Origin: Blasia pusilla
Taxonomy: Eukaryota; Marchantiophyta; Marchantiopsida; Blasiales
Assembly: GCA_050084515.1 (NCBI GenBank)
Contig: CM114274.1
Location: forward strand, 24,738,001 to 24,802,000
Reading direction: 5' to 3'
Length of the DNA: 64,000 nucleotides
In this document: positions 10,756 through 22,689 of the stretch, piece after piece
Numbering within the stretch: position 1 is the first letter of the stretch
Layout of the letters: each line of letters begins with the position of its first letter
The notes under the pieces: model-generated
Seen by the model: only the letters and a program-made list of their open reading frames with translations
What the model was told of the DNA's origin: nothing
Database searches by the model: none
Made by a program: the position numbers and the translations under genes

Positions 10756-11853
10756 GCTCCAATCCGTATGTAATTGGAATGGGCGACCCCTAACCGGTCT
10801 CTATAAAATGGGTGAGGACGTCAACCTATCCTTGAGCTCCTAAAATGCTCACTCCTTATCATCTCCCCATAACCAAACCTGATCAAGTCTCGTCAACAAG
10901 GTCAAAGACTTTGCGATTGCACTAAAACCCTTGATATAACGTCAATAGAAGTTCGCCAGTTCAAGAAATGCTCAGACTTGACTCAGATCTGTAGGGCGTG
11001 GAATATGCACAATAGCCTCTACCTTTGTCTACTGAACGCCTAACCCACTCGGGTATATGGTGTGTCCCAAGTACACAATCTGCTCCTGAAAGAATCTGCA
11101 CTTGCCTGGATGTAACTTCAGTCCATGTAACTGCAATCGCCGAAACACTTCCTCCAAGTGTTGCTCATGCTCCTCAACCGTGGAACTAAAGATAAGAATA
11201 TCATCTATGTAACATCGTACAAAATCCAAGCCAGCCAGAATCCTATCCATCACTCTTTGAAACTCTGCAGGCGCATTCTTCAACCCAAATGGTAAAAACC
11301 GCCACTGATACAAGCAATCTCTCCCAAACCGATCTATCCCCCAGAATGATGTCTTCTCCCTGTCCTCCAACCTGATGGGAAGCTGATGATAGGTAGCACG
11401 GAGATCTAAAGTACTGAAGATCTTTACATGCCCTATCGCATCAAAGATCTCCTCAGGAGTAGGCATGGCGTACCGATCTAACCTCGTCTGTCGGTTGATA
11501 GGACGATTATCTCCACACATCCACCTATCCATCCAATTGCCATACATATCCTTCTTCGCCAGCATGACTCTGGCAGATGCATACTCCCCATGTGATAGCT
11601 CCACAAGTCCTGCCTCCAACAAGTCCTGACTCCTGCTCTGAATCAAGGCTCGCTCCATATCAGAATACCTGTAGGGTCGACGAAAGATCGGCGTATCACT
11701 AGCCAACTCAATCCGTATCCCGGGACCCTTCAGCGTACCCAAGTCTCTCATACTGAAGGCAAAACAACGGACATGCCCTCTCAAAAACCTATGAACTTGC
11801 CGTCGCTCTCCTCCTATCAACCTGAGACCTATCACAGGCTCCCAAGTCTCCAT
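10756..11853 (-). pseudogene. Element A reverse transcriptase
   Basis: The open part, 11853-11029, covers the RT fingers and palm: MCGDNRPIN (Tyr replaced by Asn against element B), STLDLRATYHQLPIR, FLPFGLKNAPAEFQR and the catalytic CYIDDILIFS. The thumb/connection part, 11028-10756, is in the same frame but broken by several stops. It polymerises cDNA from the element RNA. It follows the methyltransferase without a frame change, which indicates one pol polyprotein. Confidence 0.93.
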
Positions 11854-11895
11854 CGTGACCTACACCATGCTCTACATCCAAAAAATGAACATGTG

Positions 11896-13206
11896 CTACT
11901 TTGGCCGCCTTTGCACTCTCTGCTCGAATGACGTCCCAGGAAGTTGATGGGTGCCTATCTCTCCTCGTCTTGCCCCCAGCCAATGCTTGTACAGACCCTG
12001 TAGGCAATGGTCCAACTTGTGGATGTGACGACATGGATGACCTAGGCTAACTATCCATGTGAGACAGTTGAGGTCCATCGCCTGCCCCAACACCTATCTC
12101 CGGGATGCCTCAATCATCCGTGGCACCGCCGTATTACCGGTACTAAACCCCATGGCGCGCTCGCGCTCATCTGTTGTAGGCTCCTCCAATGCGCCGGTCA
12201 CCTCATCCCAAATCATACCTGGCCCTCCCTGACGAAAGGCATGGGATGCTGGGAAGCTCACCAACGTAGGTAAGGCTGCCTTCAACTCCCCCACCCTATT
12301 GGCCATGGCCAACGGTGGTCTATCATTCAGTGTCACCACCTGAGATTGACGCCCTGAGCCCAAAATAGCATCCACTATGAGATGTGGTGCTCTCTGGACT
12401 CTATCGTATGCTCGACTCAATACCTCTAATGGTATCAGGTTTGTCCATCACAGTCGCGAACGATGAGCACGTGATCCAACTCTCGCCGCATCTAATAACA
12501 CAACAGGTCCCAACCAGGACCTCACCTGATGCACACTCGTCATCACACGTGCACGAATCTCTCCCAACAACGGCACGTTCTCCAAAATGTACGTTGGAGA
12601 ACATGTATGATTCTCCTGCAAGTGTCGTACTACTCACAGCATCTCCCAAAACATCCCTGACCTCGGATCCTGCAATCCAAATCCTCGGCCAGGTGATGAA
12701 TCACCCTGACATGGCCATCCAGCAATCACCAAATGAATGGTGTCAACTCTATCCAGATCCTACGCCCCCACCAAAGAGATGTCGGCGGGTAGTGTATGCT
12801 GATATCCTCGTACTGCAGATACCAGCAACAACTCACGATACCTCTGGACCAATCTCGCCATGTGACGTAATCATACTCGCCACGCGCTCTCATCTCTCTC
12901 CACGTAAAGGTATTGATGCACCCGTATGCCCGCCTGCAATACTGCAGCCAATCCGGTGCTAATCCCTCCGAAGAGATCTAGCACCCTAACACCCTCCTCT
13001 AGGCACTTCCACACAATGGGTGTGGTATCAAGTGGGGTCAACGTCTCCACTCCAAGAGCCCGATCGCCACGTGACTCTCGCTGTTCCGGGATAAAAGCAT
13101 GACTCCACGCCTGCCTCACGAGGTCGTCGGCACTCCTCTGTAGCTCTTGAATTGTACCCCACAATGGTGAAGAGGTCTTGCCAACATGGGAAGAGACACC
13201 GGCCAT
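11896..13206 (-). pseudogene. Element A C5-cytosine DNA methyltransferase module (DNMT3-like motif order)
   Basis: One continuous frame with in-frame stops at about 12870, 12762-12760 (TAG), 12636-12634 (TGA), 12450-12448 (TGA) and 12096-12094 (TAG). Motifs in order: I, VLDLFGGISTGL (about 12987-12951); II, YVERDE; IV, the catalytic GWPCQG (about 12720-12703); VI, ILENVP (about 12590); VIII, SRAHRSRL; then a target-recognition-like stretch; then X, LGQAMDLN (about 12092-12069). The canonical, non-permuted order and the motif I wording (LFGGISTGL, as in DNMT3 LFDGIATGL) point to the DNMT3 side and not to permuted plant DRM. It would methylate C5 of cytosine using S-adenosylmethionine. It lies between protease and RT in the pol frame. 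Confidence 0.88.
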
Positions 13207-13572
13207 GACCTATCTCTCCGTGGGACTATCCGCTACAGGGACATCCTCCGCATGTGCGTATCCCTCCAACAACTCTCCTGGCCAGCTAACACTACCTGTG
13301 AAAGCCGCCAACGTGGTCACAGACTCGCCTCGTGATCGACCATCTCATCCTGCAAACTGCATGGGTAACTGACTCATCCGGCCGTCACCTGACCACCACC
13401 CTGGCCGATAAGCAACGGTCTCCTCCCAGAAGTCAAGAATGAATCCTAAGGGATATAACACTATACTCCCCACCAACACATCGTATGACTCAGCTGGTGT
13501 CGTAATCGCACGTGTGCGCACCATAGCACTATCCGTCTCATGCTCTAGCTGGACTCTAGCAACTATTTCATG

Positions 13573-14097
13573 TCAAGTCATATATTGCGTGAGTAACACG
13601 CCCCCAATCGAGGTCTGTATCTGGAAGGGACAAGGCTCAATATCGGCCTTCCGTAACCCCAACGCTAAACACGCCGTCTTCACTAACATCAAGGGTTGCG
13701 CTCCCGAATCAAGTAGGATGCATTGCGGGTGGTATACTATCCCCGTCGGACTAACCAAGCGAAATACTCTAGCTCGATTATCAAGTAACACTACTCTAGG
13801 TGTCACCACTTCTCGCTCTATAGCCGGTCGAGTTGGCATATCTACCAACTTCGCCACCGTCGCATGCCATGACTCTATGGGGAACGGCCCAAGCACCGGC
13901 TCTGAGGGCAAGTCCACCACCTCCTCAACTACCTCTAAACAAGAAGCATTCATCTCTCCACGCTCACACAACATGGCGGTTAGCCAGATCACCTCAGCTG
14001 GTCCAACTCCCAACGTCGCCAACTTTATGGCGGAAAATAGTGGAGTCTGATTCACTCTGGTGGCCACCTCCAACACTATGGTCGACACTAACTCCAC
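13573..14097 (-). pseudogene. Element A retropepsin-like aspartic protease
   Basis: The frame includes the aspartic protease active-site block CILLDSGAQPLML (about 13720-13690), followed by a second conserved block, EPCPFQIQTSIGG. The Asp-Ser-Gly triplet is intact, unlike element B, where it reads Asp-Ser-Ser. The frame is shared with the downstream methyltransferase and RT but offset from the gag frame. Its job would be to cut the Gag-Pol polyprotein. About 360 nt to the start of the methyltransferase frame are in the same frame but interrupted. Confidence 0.82.
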
Positions 14098-14117
14098 TCA
14101 AGACGGCATAGGAGTTG

Positions 14118-15886
14118 TCACTCCAACTCCTCGTGACGTCGACGTAGGTGCTTGAGCTGTAGGCACCGCTGGTCATCGAGGCACCATCGATGGTGTGTGT
14201 AGTGCCTCCCACAATGTGAATGGCTATGGAACCCTGGCCTGCCGCCCATCAGTCCCCTCTGGTGGGTCAATCTCAACTCCATCTCTCGGTGGCTCGTGCC
14301 TCTCGCAACACCCCAAGTCACCATTGCAGCTGCCTCAATCTGGGCTGCACTACACATAAACCCCATATTGGCGAGATCCTCACCTGGGTCAGGGTAAGAG
14401 GTAGAAGTTGGAGTCACACTAGGTGCTCGCAGCTCCGTGCCTTCCCTAAGCTGCATCATCGTCATGGCAGCAATCCTCTGCTCCAACTGATCGATGCGTG
14501 AGAGAAGTGCCGGCTCTGGTGCTCGTGCTCCATCTCCTCTGCATGGTGGTGGTCCTCTACCACCATATCCAGGAAGGACTCCCCGACCTTCTCCAAGACG
14601 ACCGCCCCTAGGCCCTCGGCCTACCTCTGGACGTGCCTCTCGGCGAAGGTCAAAACACCTATCCCTAGTGTGACCATATCTGTGGCAATAGTCACGTTGG
14701 TGCTGTGGTGGGGCCATCCTCTGTGGCTCCTGAGCAATCGGAGGTGCTCGTGGTCCTCTCCCATGTTGTGGGCAGTCTCTCTGCCTATGGGCCCCTCCAC
14801 ACGTCCAACAAGACCACATCGGTCCCTGTTGAGCAACATATGTAGGTACACGTCGTTGCCTCATAGGCTCACGGTATCCGTCCTGCTCTCTGGGCACACC
14901 GGCCCGCTCCCGTGGTACTGGTGCTCGCTGTGGCACCTATGGGGTCACCGTTGCTTGTGGACCCGTCGACTCTCGAGAAAATCCCCCGGTCACTACCTGC
15001 TCCTCACTCATGTTGAGCTCAATACGCTGAGACAACTCAAAGACCACCTTCAATGTGGGCTTCGTTGTGTGAATCAGCACCGCATCTCGGACTCTCCTCT
15101 GTAGTTCTCGGTCCAGAACCCCGTACCAATACTAGACTGACTGCACCTCAGTCACTCCATACGTAGCAATGATCACCCTCCTCATGCATGTGAATGCCTC
15201 TCTCAGACTCTCACCCGATCGTTGTTGAAAATCCTGTAGACTCTTCAACTTGTCGGTGCGTACGCCCTGGTAGCTCTTCCCCAACTGTTGAAAGAACTCC
15301 ACTGTGGGGCTAAAGCTGGGTGGCCCTCTACCACCAGAGGTCTCTGCCACATCGCCTATCTCACTGCCCTCCTCTCCATCTAGTCTCCGGGCTGATGGTG
15401 TGGGTCTCTCTCCTCTCACAATCCCATCATATGCCTCGCGACCACTAGTGGACACATACTCTGGAGCCCAATACATCCTCCAAGCATCGATCTCTACCGA
15501 ATATAGTGATCAAAACTCCATGTAATCATCCATCGGAGGACCCTCCAAGTGTTGGAACAACCCCTTCCATGCCATGAAAGGGTTGAACCGTGTCAACGTC
15601 CGTATCTCTTGGAAGTCGCACCACGTGTCAAACTCCTTGATAAAATCATCTAAGTCGATGGTGCCCACTGCACCCGAGAAATGACGCATGCCCCAATGGC
15701 CTATGGCGTCCATCTCCTGCCAAGTAATACTATCTCCGTCTGCGATCTCGTCACCAGATCAGTGCCTAGTGATGACGATCTAGCCATGGATGGATGTGGC
15801 GGTAGATCCTCATTGGTAACCCCTCGGTATCTCACTCCACTCCATGTCACACCACTACTACTGCTCGCACTACCCCGTTCTTCCAA
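14118..15886 (-). pseudogene. Element A gag (capsid and nucleocapsid)
   Basis: Pieces at 15713-15510, 15476-15132 and 14936-14118 share one frame. The capsid-like part includes FSGAVGTIDLDDFIKEFDTW and MAWKGLFQHLEGPPMDDY, followed by SYQGVRTDKLKSLQDFQ and a Ty3-gag-like ESLREAFTCMRR. The nucleocapsid part has a complete zinc knuckle, CWTCGGAHRQRDC, and a second one, YCHRYGHTRDRC, whose first Cys is replaced by Arg. A Gly/Arg/Pro-rich segment follows. Stops occur at 15512-15510 and 15134-15132. The segment beyond 15713 is weakly supported. Confidence 0.8.
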
Positions 15887-17259
15887 ACCTTGGAAGAACG
15901 CCGTGATGACAACCCGGTCTCACCGCTCAAGTGCTCAGACTCACCAAGAGTCTCCCACACTCCTCACTAGCTCGCCTATGCTAACGTCAATCCCGTAATG
16001 ACACACCCCGCCTCACGCACACTCAACACTCGGGCTCACCATGAGCCTCCCAACTGACTCACCTAACCTAGCGACACTCTCGGTTCATACATGCAACCCC
16101 TACACCGAAACTGCCGTATATCCACCAACATGCTACACATGAATAGCATCTACACTCGTCACCATCACTGCACCCATCTAGCACCAGCTGCTACCCGATA
16201 CCCAGTACTCAATCACACACGACAAGTGCGGGAAAAGGGACTCGAATGGGTAACCTGATCACGCCCTCCAACCTACGGCATTGTCAACACGCACTCCCCC
16301 ATGTGACACGGAAACCTCATGACTGACAAACTCCCGTCGTGAATCCCATCCATGCTTGCGAATCATCAAATGCAGAAACGAGTTCCCACTGCACAACTCG
16401 CCTCAACCACGTACAATTGCTCAACCTCTTAGCCTGAGTCAACCTGGTTTGGCTCCACTCCTACCACGTACGCCTTGTCCGACCACGTCAACATGACCCC
16501 GACCACATCCGGCCTTGCCCGACCACATCCGCACTCTCAACCACGTAGCTCAACATCATCCACGTCCGCTGTCCAACTATATAGGTCACTTACCACGTCG
16601 GTATCCTCACCGCCACCACGTTACCTAAATGGGGGGCAAGCCTTGGCCCGCACCCCTATGGCTCCCTTGGGCCCTAAATGCGGAGAGGAGGGGGGCCCTA
16701 AATGCGGGGCCCAACTACGGGATGAGAGGTGAAGGGGGAGGGGGGGCACGCAACCCTATGCGCGCCTCCCAACTGCGGGGAAGGGGGGTAAATAAGGGGA
16801 AGGGAGGTAAATGCGGGGGGGGGGGAATAAATGCGGGGGGGCCTTACGGCTTCCCCAAAGTGCGGGAAAGGGGGTGCGTCTCGCACCCTCTCCACCTCCT
16901 CTGCCTCTGCGCCCTAAACCTAGCCGCGCCTAGCCCTAGCCGTCCTTGCAACCCTAGCCTTAGCGGCTACAAGCTCTTAACATTTCCTTTTTACACTCCA
17001 GCTATGCCCGTTCTCTCAACACTCCAACATTCTGCGTTGCACCCAAACGCTCTTGCGTAACCCCCACTCTGTTGTTGTCCCTCGTCAACCTGCACCAGCA
17101 AAATCTGAGAAAAATGGACAGCGCTTCCGCCCACGACCTTCCAAACAAAAAAATGACAAACACCCGCAACACACGCGTCTCTAGGGGCTCCCGACCAAGA
17201 CAACTTGCTTGCCTACCTGCAAACAACAAACTCCCACCAGCACCCTTAGATCTTTCTCA
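15887..17259 (-). other. Leader region of element A
   Basis: Lies between 5' LTR and gag and has no recognisable protein. On the plus strand, 16625-16870 contains repeated G-runs with the phrase aaatgcgggg, listed among the findings; the element RNA would be C-rich here. I could not identify a primer-binding site matching a common plant tRNA next to the LTR. Confidence 0.5.
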
Positions 17260-17741
17260 TGTAAAAATAAAGAGTAGTAAAAACCGCACACCCGGCCTAA
17301 AACTCCACTCCTCAATTTACATCGGCATATCGAGCCTTGTCCATCCTGTGCTATCAAGGAACCTGGACGCTAGCACCTTAGTCCTATCTCACACATATAC
17401 ACGAGAGGTGCTCCAACGGCCCAACATGAGAAAGATGGCTTACGAAAGCCATCTTCCTCTCTTATAAAGGGTTGGGGAGAACCAAAAGGCTCTTCCCCTA
17501 AAAATAGCCCTCCCCTTGGAAACCTGCGTGCACAAGTTACCAGGGGCGGGTGACCTGGTCAACAAGTCACCCGGTTGTGAAAGACCTCAACATGAAAGTT
17601 GTCAGAAACGACGTTCCTGACACAATGGACCTATCCTCAACCTCATCCGATACCGTGGGACAAAGTTACACTCAAGATAGTCCGCTGGCTCTACGCCCTA
17701 TCCACGATAGATCTCGGCCTATCGGCTAATCAGATGTGACA
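17260..17741 (-). repeat. 5' LTR of retrotransposon A
   Basis: Direct repeat of 8073-8560. On the minus strand it starts TGTCACATCTG at 17741. The TATA-like CTTTATAAGA is at 17469-17460, followed by the same small hairpin (17433-17454). The LTR pair differs at many positions and by small indels, so the insertion is not recent. The plus-strand sequence right beyond 17741 (aagggggagtg) looks like a polypurine tract and may belong to the neighbouring repeat. Confidence 0.78.
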
Positions 17742-18330
17742 AGGGGGAGTGAAGGAGTTAATTAACTAATTATCACTTATTTTCCCTATTTATCTAGAAT
17801 TTTTAGTGATATTTTGGATTAGGCTCCAAATTTTTATGGTGCCTTGATAGCTAAGGGCTTTCAAGATTACTTGAAATTTTGGAGAAATCCCTTCGATGCG
17901 CTTTGGGAGTACTTGGATTTTATTTGGGACCAAGTTGGATATTTACGCTCCTTGTTGCATCTGAAATAAACTCCAATTGACTCCACATTAGGTGAGTGTT
18001 TGTGAGTGTGGAAATCTCTTGTTTCACTAAACTTGTTTGGTGATTTTGAGATTTCCGATTCATAGACCCGAGTTTTTTTTCTTGTTCCATTGGTTCTCCT
18101 TAGCACATCGGGGATGTGGAGGTGATCAAGGAACCTTGTCTAAACACGCCCATATCTACCTATTCCCATTGAGAGCCCTACCCTAAACTTCCATCATTCA
18201 CACGCTCGTATATTTTAAGTCATTGTTTTAGCATCTCACGTCATTCTCTTTTCGGTATTTTCGTATCTCAACCCGTACATTTATTTTTCTTGTATTTTTT
18301 AAGATATTTTTATCTTCTTTATCTGAGGGA

Positions 18331-19711
18331 AATGTCTAATGGGGCTGGGTCATCAAGAGCGGGAGAGAACCAAAATGAGTCCAACTTCGGTGCCAAGAGG
18401 CAAAGAGTAACTCTAGGGAATGATTTCAACATGGCCGTAAGAGAGGCATGGTTAGACTGGTTTTTCCAGCTTTCTTTACACAAGAGACAATCCTATATTT
18501 TGAGGGGTATGGATGGCTTACATGACTACATCTTGGAATGGCAGAGATTATCCAATAGAGTGGCAAAGGCATTTGACGGGGAAGTGGATGCCGCGGAGGC
18601 TGATAGGTTGACTAAATTTTGTGCCCAACAAGGTGTTAACCTGGAGAGAGCGTATGTCGATCTCAAGACATATAAGAATGAGAAGCAAAATGCTGCAGAT
18701 TTGGCTCTCCTAGAAAGATTATGTATAGAGTTAAGAAGTGCTCAACGTATTTTCAAGGGACGTAGTACTTCTCTGGGGTTGATATTGACCGTTCCTTGTG
18801 CAATAACTTTGATTTCCGATAAGAATGTAGTAATAGGACATGACCCAAGCAACATTATAGGAACCAGTTTACACGGAATTGTATACCCTTGTAAAATAAA
18901 TGAAACCCATGGCTTTAGGGAAGGAATGTACTATTGCATGAACGTGTATAAGGAATCATCTCTATCATGATCTAGAAAACCGATGATGCGAGAGGAGTTA
19001 TTTGTGAGTATTTTACATCGCGGTGTTTTTTGCATGGTGGGAAGGTTGATTGAGGATCCACCGCGTGCCATTTTTCCATATTGGAATGGTGGACATCTCG
19101 AAAATTGGTTGCAAGCATGCCATAACTTGAAGAACGGAGAGGGTAATCTAGGAGAGTTGGAAAAGATGAGATGTCTCGCAATAGCATCAAATGTCATCCA
19201 GTGGTTGCCCTTCTTGGTACCATGGAGACTTTCCACAAGGGTGGGGTTTTTCATACCAACCTCCATGCTAGAAATATGTTCATCTATTTTGGATCCAACT
19301 CTAGCCCATACATCGGCGTTGGAGATTGGGGGAATGCCATGTGGACTGATGAAGTCTTGGAATCTCCGCATAGATAGTGGAAGCATGAAAAAAAAAATTC
19401 ATGTTGGGCATATAGCACCGGAGTTGACAGCATGGCCTCAGAATCTCCCTTTTAGCAAGGCCATTGAAATCTATGCCCTAGAAATGATTGTGAAGAATTT
19501 GAACTATGTGACATACAACCTCTCTGTCGGAAATGCCCAAGTAACCATGGGATTTACTTATTTGGAAAGGATTCAAAAGTGGGCATTAGCTCCAGATCCC
19601 TCTCATTGCAAAAGCTTAGAGTTTCTTATGGCATGTATCAAAGCAAATGCAAAAGTATTAGGTGTAGACGATGTAGATTTGGGATTAAGGCCAATAATAG
19701 TGGTAGTATGA
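18331..19711 (+). pseudogene. Decayed protein-kinase-like ORF
   Basis: The first frame (18331-18967) is predicted helical and charged, then shows a glycine-loop-like IIGTSLHGIVYPC and a VAIK-like CMNVYKE in which the lysine position reads Asn. After a stop, the continuation in shifting frames has a catalytic-loop-like VFHTNLHARNMF, then GVGDWGNA in place of DFG, and HIAPEL with PFSKAIEIYAL as an APE and F-helix equivalent. At least two frameshifts and one stop break it. With HRD and DFG both altered, the ancestor may already have been a pseudokinase. The family is not recognised beyond the kinase-like fold. The N-terminal part recurs at 31090. Confidence 0.6.
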
Positions 19712-19904
19712 TTGTAAACCCGTTTGAGGATAGGATATTTTTCATGAGAAATGAAAGACTTGGTTAAAAAAGATGAATGTGTTACTATAAAATTTTGTAA
19801 ATGATGAATCTTGTTTGATGTGCGGATGTATCATGTGCCATCGTATCACTATTATTGGAATCATTTCTAAATCATTTTTCTTTTTGTATTTCGGTAAAAG
19901 ACAA

Positions 19905-21890
19905 GATGGAGTTGCCACTTCATGAAGACCGTAGCCCTCACAACAATCAGGACGACGGAAGAGGAGAAGAACCCCTCGATACACCAACACCAGAGATCCC
20001 TCCGAAGGTGAACAAGAAGACGGTCTCGCAATTCGTCACGGAAGATGAATTGAAGGCGCACTTGGATAGCGCCATTGACCCACAATTTTTGAAAGGAGAG
20101 TTCAAAAGTCGCGGCTGAAGTGGCCGGAGCGTGCGATTGGAGAATGTGCAAGGAAAGTGGAAGAGAATGAGTGGACAAAGGATCGGGCTTTATTCAATGG
20201 CGTCCGAAAGTACGAAGACCTCCCCAAGAGGAAGATGAAGTTAGTGAGCAAGGTATTTGTTCAGCTCAAAGTTGCGGAGTTGATGAAGGATATGGAGGTC
20301 CAAAATGGCAATGTGGATGAGGGGTCTTCGAGAAGAGATAAGAAACCAAGAGAAGAAGACAGTAGAATCCCACAGCAACACTTTAAATGAGCAAGAGTAG
20401 AAACCTCATCACCAAGAGCGTCGTCACACCATTATCAGCAAGGTGGATTGTCAAGGAACCTTAGAACCATACTATCTTGCTTGGATGGTCGAAGAAGAAA
20501 TCATTGTGTTGAAGAATATACACAAGATGAGAGTGGAGATGAAGGGCTTTAAGGGGAGAGTGCTTGAATAATAGCAAGGTAATGTCTCATCTATAGTTGG
20601 ATAGATTGAAGAAAGAGATGGAGAGGCAAAGCTATTTGAGAGTTGATTAATGGTTGACCACATGGTTGACCACACGGAGCAGTGGAGGAGAGCATACGAG
20701 AACATCATGGCAAGATGAGAGCAAGAGACAGATGAATTGTTGCGATGGAGAGCAAGAGATAACGTGGGAGAACTCACCCTTGAGACAACCCTACTTGAGG
20801 ATTGTCTCGTGAAGGAGGTTGATATGATCTTCTTTCAACCTATCAAGCAGTTGTGGCCTCCAGCTCTATACGCAGCAGGGGACAATGTCGTAGATCCAAA
20901 CGCCGCGAACTATGCCTCTATGATGTTGGCACCAACGCCTCTTAATCAGAACACACAAGTGCAAGATCTTTTGGATTGGATGAAGGCAATCGCAATATGT
21001 GAAAGAGGGGCCCTCATGCCAAACAATTGGCCCAAACGCATGATCTGCTTCAACCCCATTGTTGCTGAAGGTTGCTACGTGAGAGGCACATGTAAAGCTT
21101 GTTATTGGCATCCATATTGTCTTCAAAAGCCCATGCTACTATCTCACAAGTGCCCAACTTGTAGACAAGCTTGGTCAGGAAGACTCTATCACCTTTTCGG
21201 CATATCTTTCCGCGCTCCTGATGGCAATGCACCATCCACTTATCACAAATTAACCTAAGAGCAAGAAAATTTCACTTTCAGTTTGGGACATTGTAGCCCT
21301 CCATCGAACTATAAGCCCAAAGTCAGTATAATCAAGGTGGTTCAAGCAGAAATCCCTCGCCAACGGAGGATTGATTGGGCAATGCGAGCGTGGTTGGTCC
21401 GCTTCATTGAAATGTACGATCAAGGAGAGCTCATCCATGGAACAGCCATTGATCTCCAAAATCAAGAGGCCGAAAACTTCTTCTTGCTCAAGGGTTGAAT
21501 TCACAAGAAGTTTAAGACGCCCTCAGCACAACTCGACAACTTGTGCTAAACCATCATCAAAATCCATTGATGGATGAGCTTGTTTTGAGGAGACTCGAAT
21601 TGATTTTGCCACCTTTCTTATGGCAAGATAATTCATCAAAATACTGAAGGCGGATATCCTATTACCCTCGTCGAATGCAGGAGGAACTCTTTGGATTCTT
21701 CAAGAGAGAGTGGGAGATGTTTCCGACACAGCCAACACAAGAAACTGATGATGGTGAAGCTGATGTTGAGTTGGAAAGGACTATTCCTCGTGAAGGTGGC
21801 ACGCGTGTGACTAGAGCTAGGGGAAGAGGAGGAAGAAAGTGTGAGACGTCGACACCGGTGTTACACATATCGGATGATGAATCAAATTAG
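19905..21890 (+). pseudogene. Decayed ORF of unknown family with Cys-rich and acidic/RG-rich parts
   Basis: Several open pieces in different frames: 19905-20118 (EDELKAHLDSAIDPQFLKGE), 20157-20390, 20737-21258 and on to 21498, then 21675-21890. The third contains a Cys-rich patch (GTCKACYW...CPTCRQAW) that could bind zinc. It runs on into KVVQAEIPRQRRIDWAMRAW, which has a clear relative in the second copy near 31880. The C-terminus is acidic then Arg/Gly-rich (EADVELERTIP, VTRARGRGG), also shared with 32380. No known domain was recognised. Confidence 0.5.
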
Positions 21891-22050
21891 AGAGAATGAG
21901 TTGATATTTGTATCTTTGTAATATACATAAGTATTAGGTTCCTCTCAATCCATATGTTTTGTGGGATACTCCTCATTTGTTGTAAAATATTTTGGAAAAA
22001 AATCAAAATATTCCATTAAGGAAACTTATGAATGTGGGCCGATCACGAAT

Positions 22051-22689
22051 GTTGTCCATGAAGTGAGTTCATGAAATGGATGAAATTAATCTCTTGGGTT
22101 ATAAATCCTTGGATAAGGTGGAAGATACCATAATTGAATGATTTTTTTGATATAAATTTATTTATTTTTATTACTAACACCCAAAAAATTACTAACTCAT
22201 CAAAACTAGAGAATTTCTTTTATTTGCTGAAAAATGGGGATTGGAAAAGGGATGAATTTTTTTTCCAAAATTAATGAAGGAAAATAATGCATGAATTTTT
22301 TTAGTGACCAATATTGCATCGTGGGTGGAATAGAAAACCAAATTTACTTATTAATTTATTTTTTATTTAATACTATAATAGATAAATATAAATATACAAA
22401 ATTTTTATACATTTGAAAATGTTAGATAAATAAATTGAGAGGTGCCTTGATTCATACGTAATGGAAAGGGAAATTTAATTTTAATGGAGAATGAATAGAT
22501 TTGGTTTGAATTTTATAGAATGATGAATTTACTCTAGGGAGTAGGATATCATTTATATTCGATTGCAAGAGTGTAAATATTTTACATGAGTGAAATATAA
22601 TAACTCTTATAACATTCTTTAGAGTAGTGCAAATGGTCCCCAAGTAACATCTATCACTTTGGCAAAGTCTCATCCCAAATTAAGTTTAA
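22051..22689. other. AT-rich non-coding spacer
   Basis: No gene seen. Very AT-rich DNA lies between the dispersed repeat and the tandem array; the single frame on the minus strand (22452-22673) has no motif. Confidence 0.5.

Larger units (their letters stand above)
8073..17741 (-). mobile_element. Ty3-type LTR retrotransposon A with DNA methyltransferase and PHD modules
   Basis: Near-full-length but inactive element on the minus strand. Order in element orientation: 5' LTR (17741-17260), leader with G-rich repeats, gag with zinc knuckles, protease, C5 DNA methyltransferase, reverse transcriptase, RNase H, integrase, PHD finger, 3' LTR (8560-8073). Protease, methyltransferase, RT, RNase H and integrase core occupy one reading frame interrupted by stop codons. 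A 1-nt deletion near 9406 shifts the frame for the integrase C-terminus and PHD. RNase H before integrase is the Ty3/Gypsy order. The best polypurine-tract candidate is the minus-strand AGGGGGGTGGT at about 8700-8710, separated from the LTR by module R2. No target-site duplication or clear tRNA primer site was found. Confidence 0.9.
17742..22050 (+). repeat. Dispersed repeat with decayed kinase-like and acidic ORFs, copy 1
   Basis: A block of about 4.3 kb whose upstream part (17800-18330), first ORF and last ORF segments all recur in order at about 30480-32450. Shared non-coding phrases include cttagcacat followed by ggggatgtggaggt, before the first ORF. This behaves as a dispersed repeat, either an unclassified mobile element or a duplicated gene pair. 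I could not identify RT, transposase or terminal repeats. Coding content is described in the two following entries. Confidence 0.55.

Noticed and set aside
12384-12962. 192-codon plus-strand frame over the methyltransferase
   Set aside because: Antisense shadow; the minus strand carries the ordered methyltransferase motifs.
11896-13206. Plant DRM-type (permuted) methyltransferase
   Set aside because: Motifs run I, II, IV, VI, VIII, X from N- to C-terminus, so the permuted DRM order does not apply.
13439-14050. 203-codon plus-strand frame over the protease of element A
   Set aside because: Antisense shadow of the protease frame, which has the DSGA motif on the minus strand.
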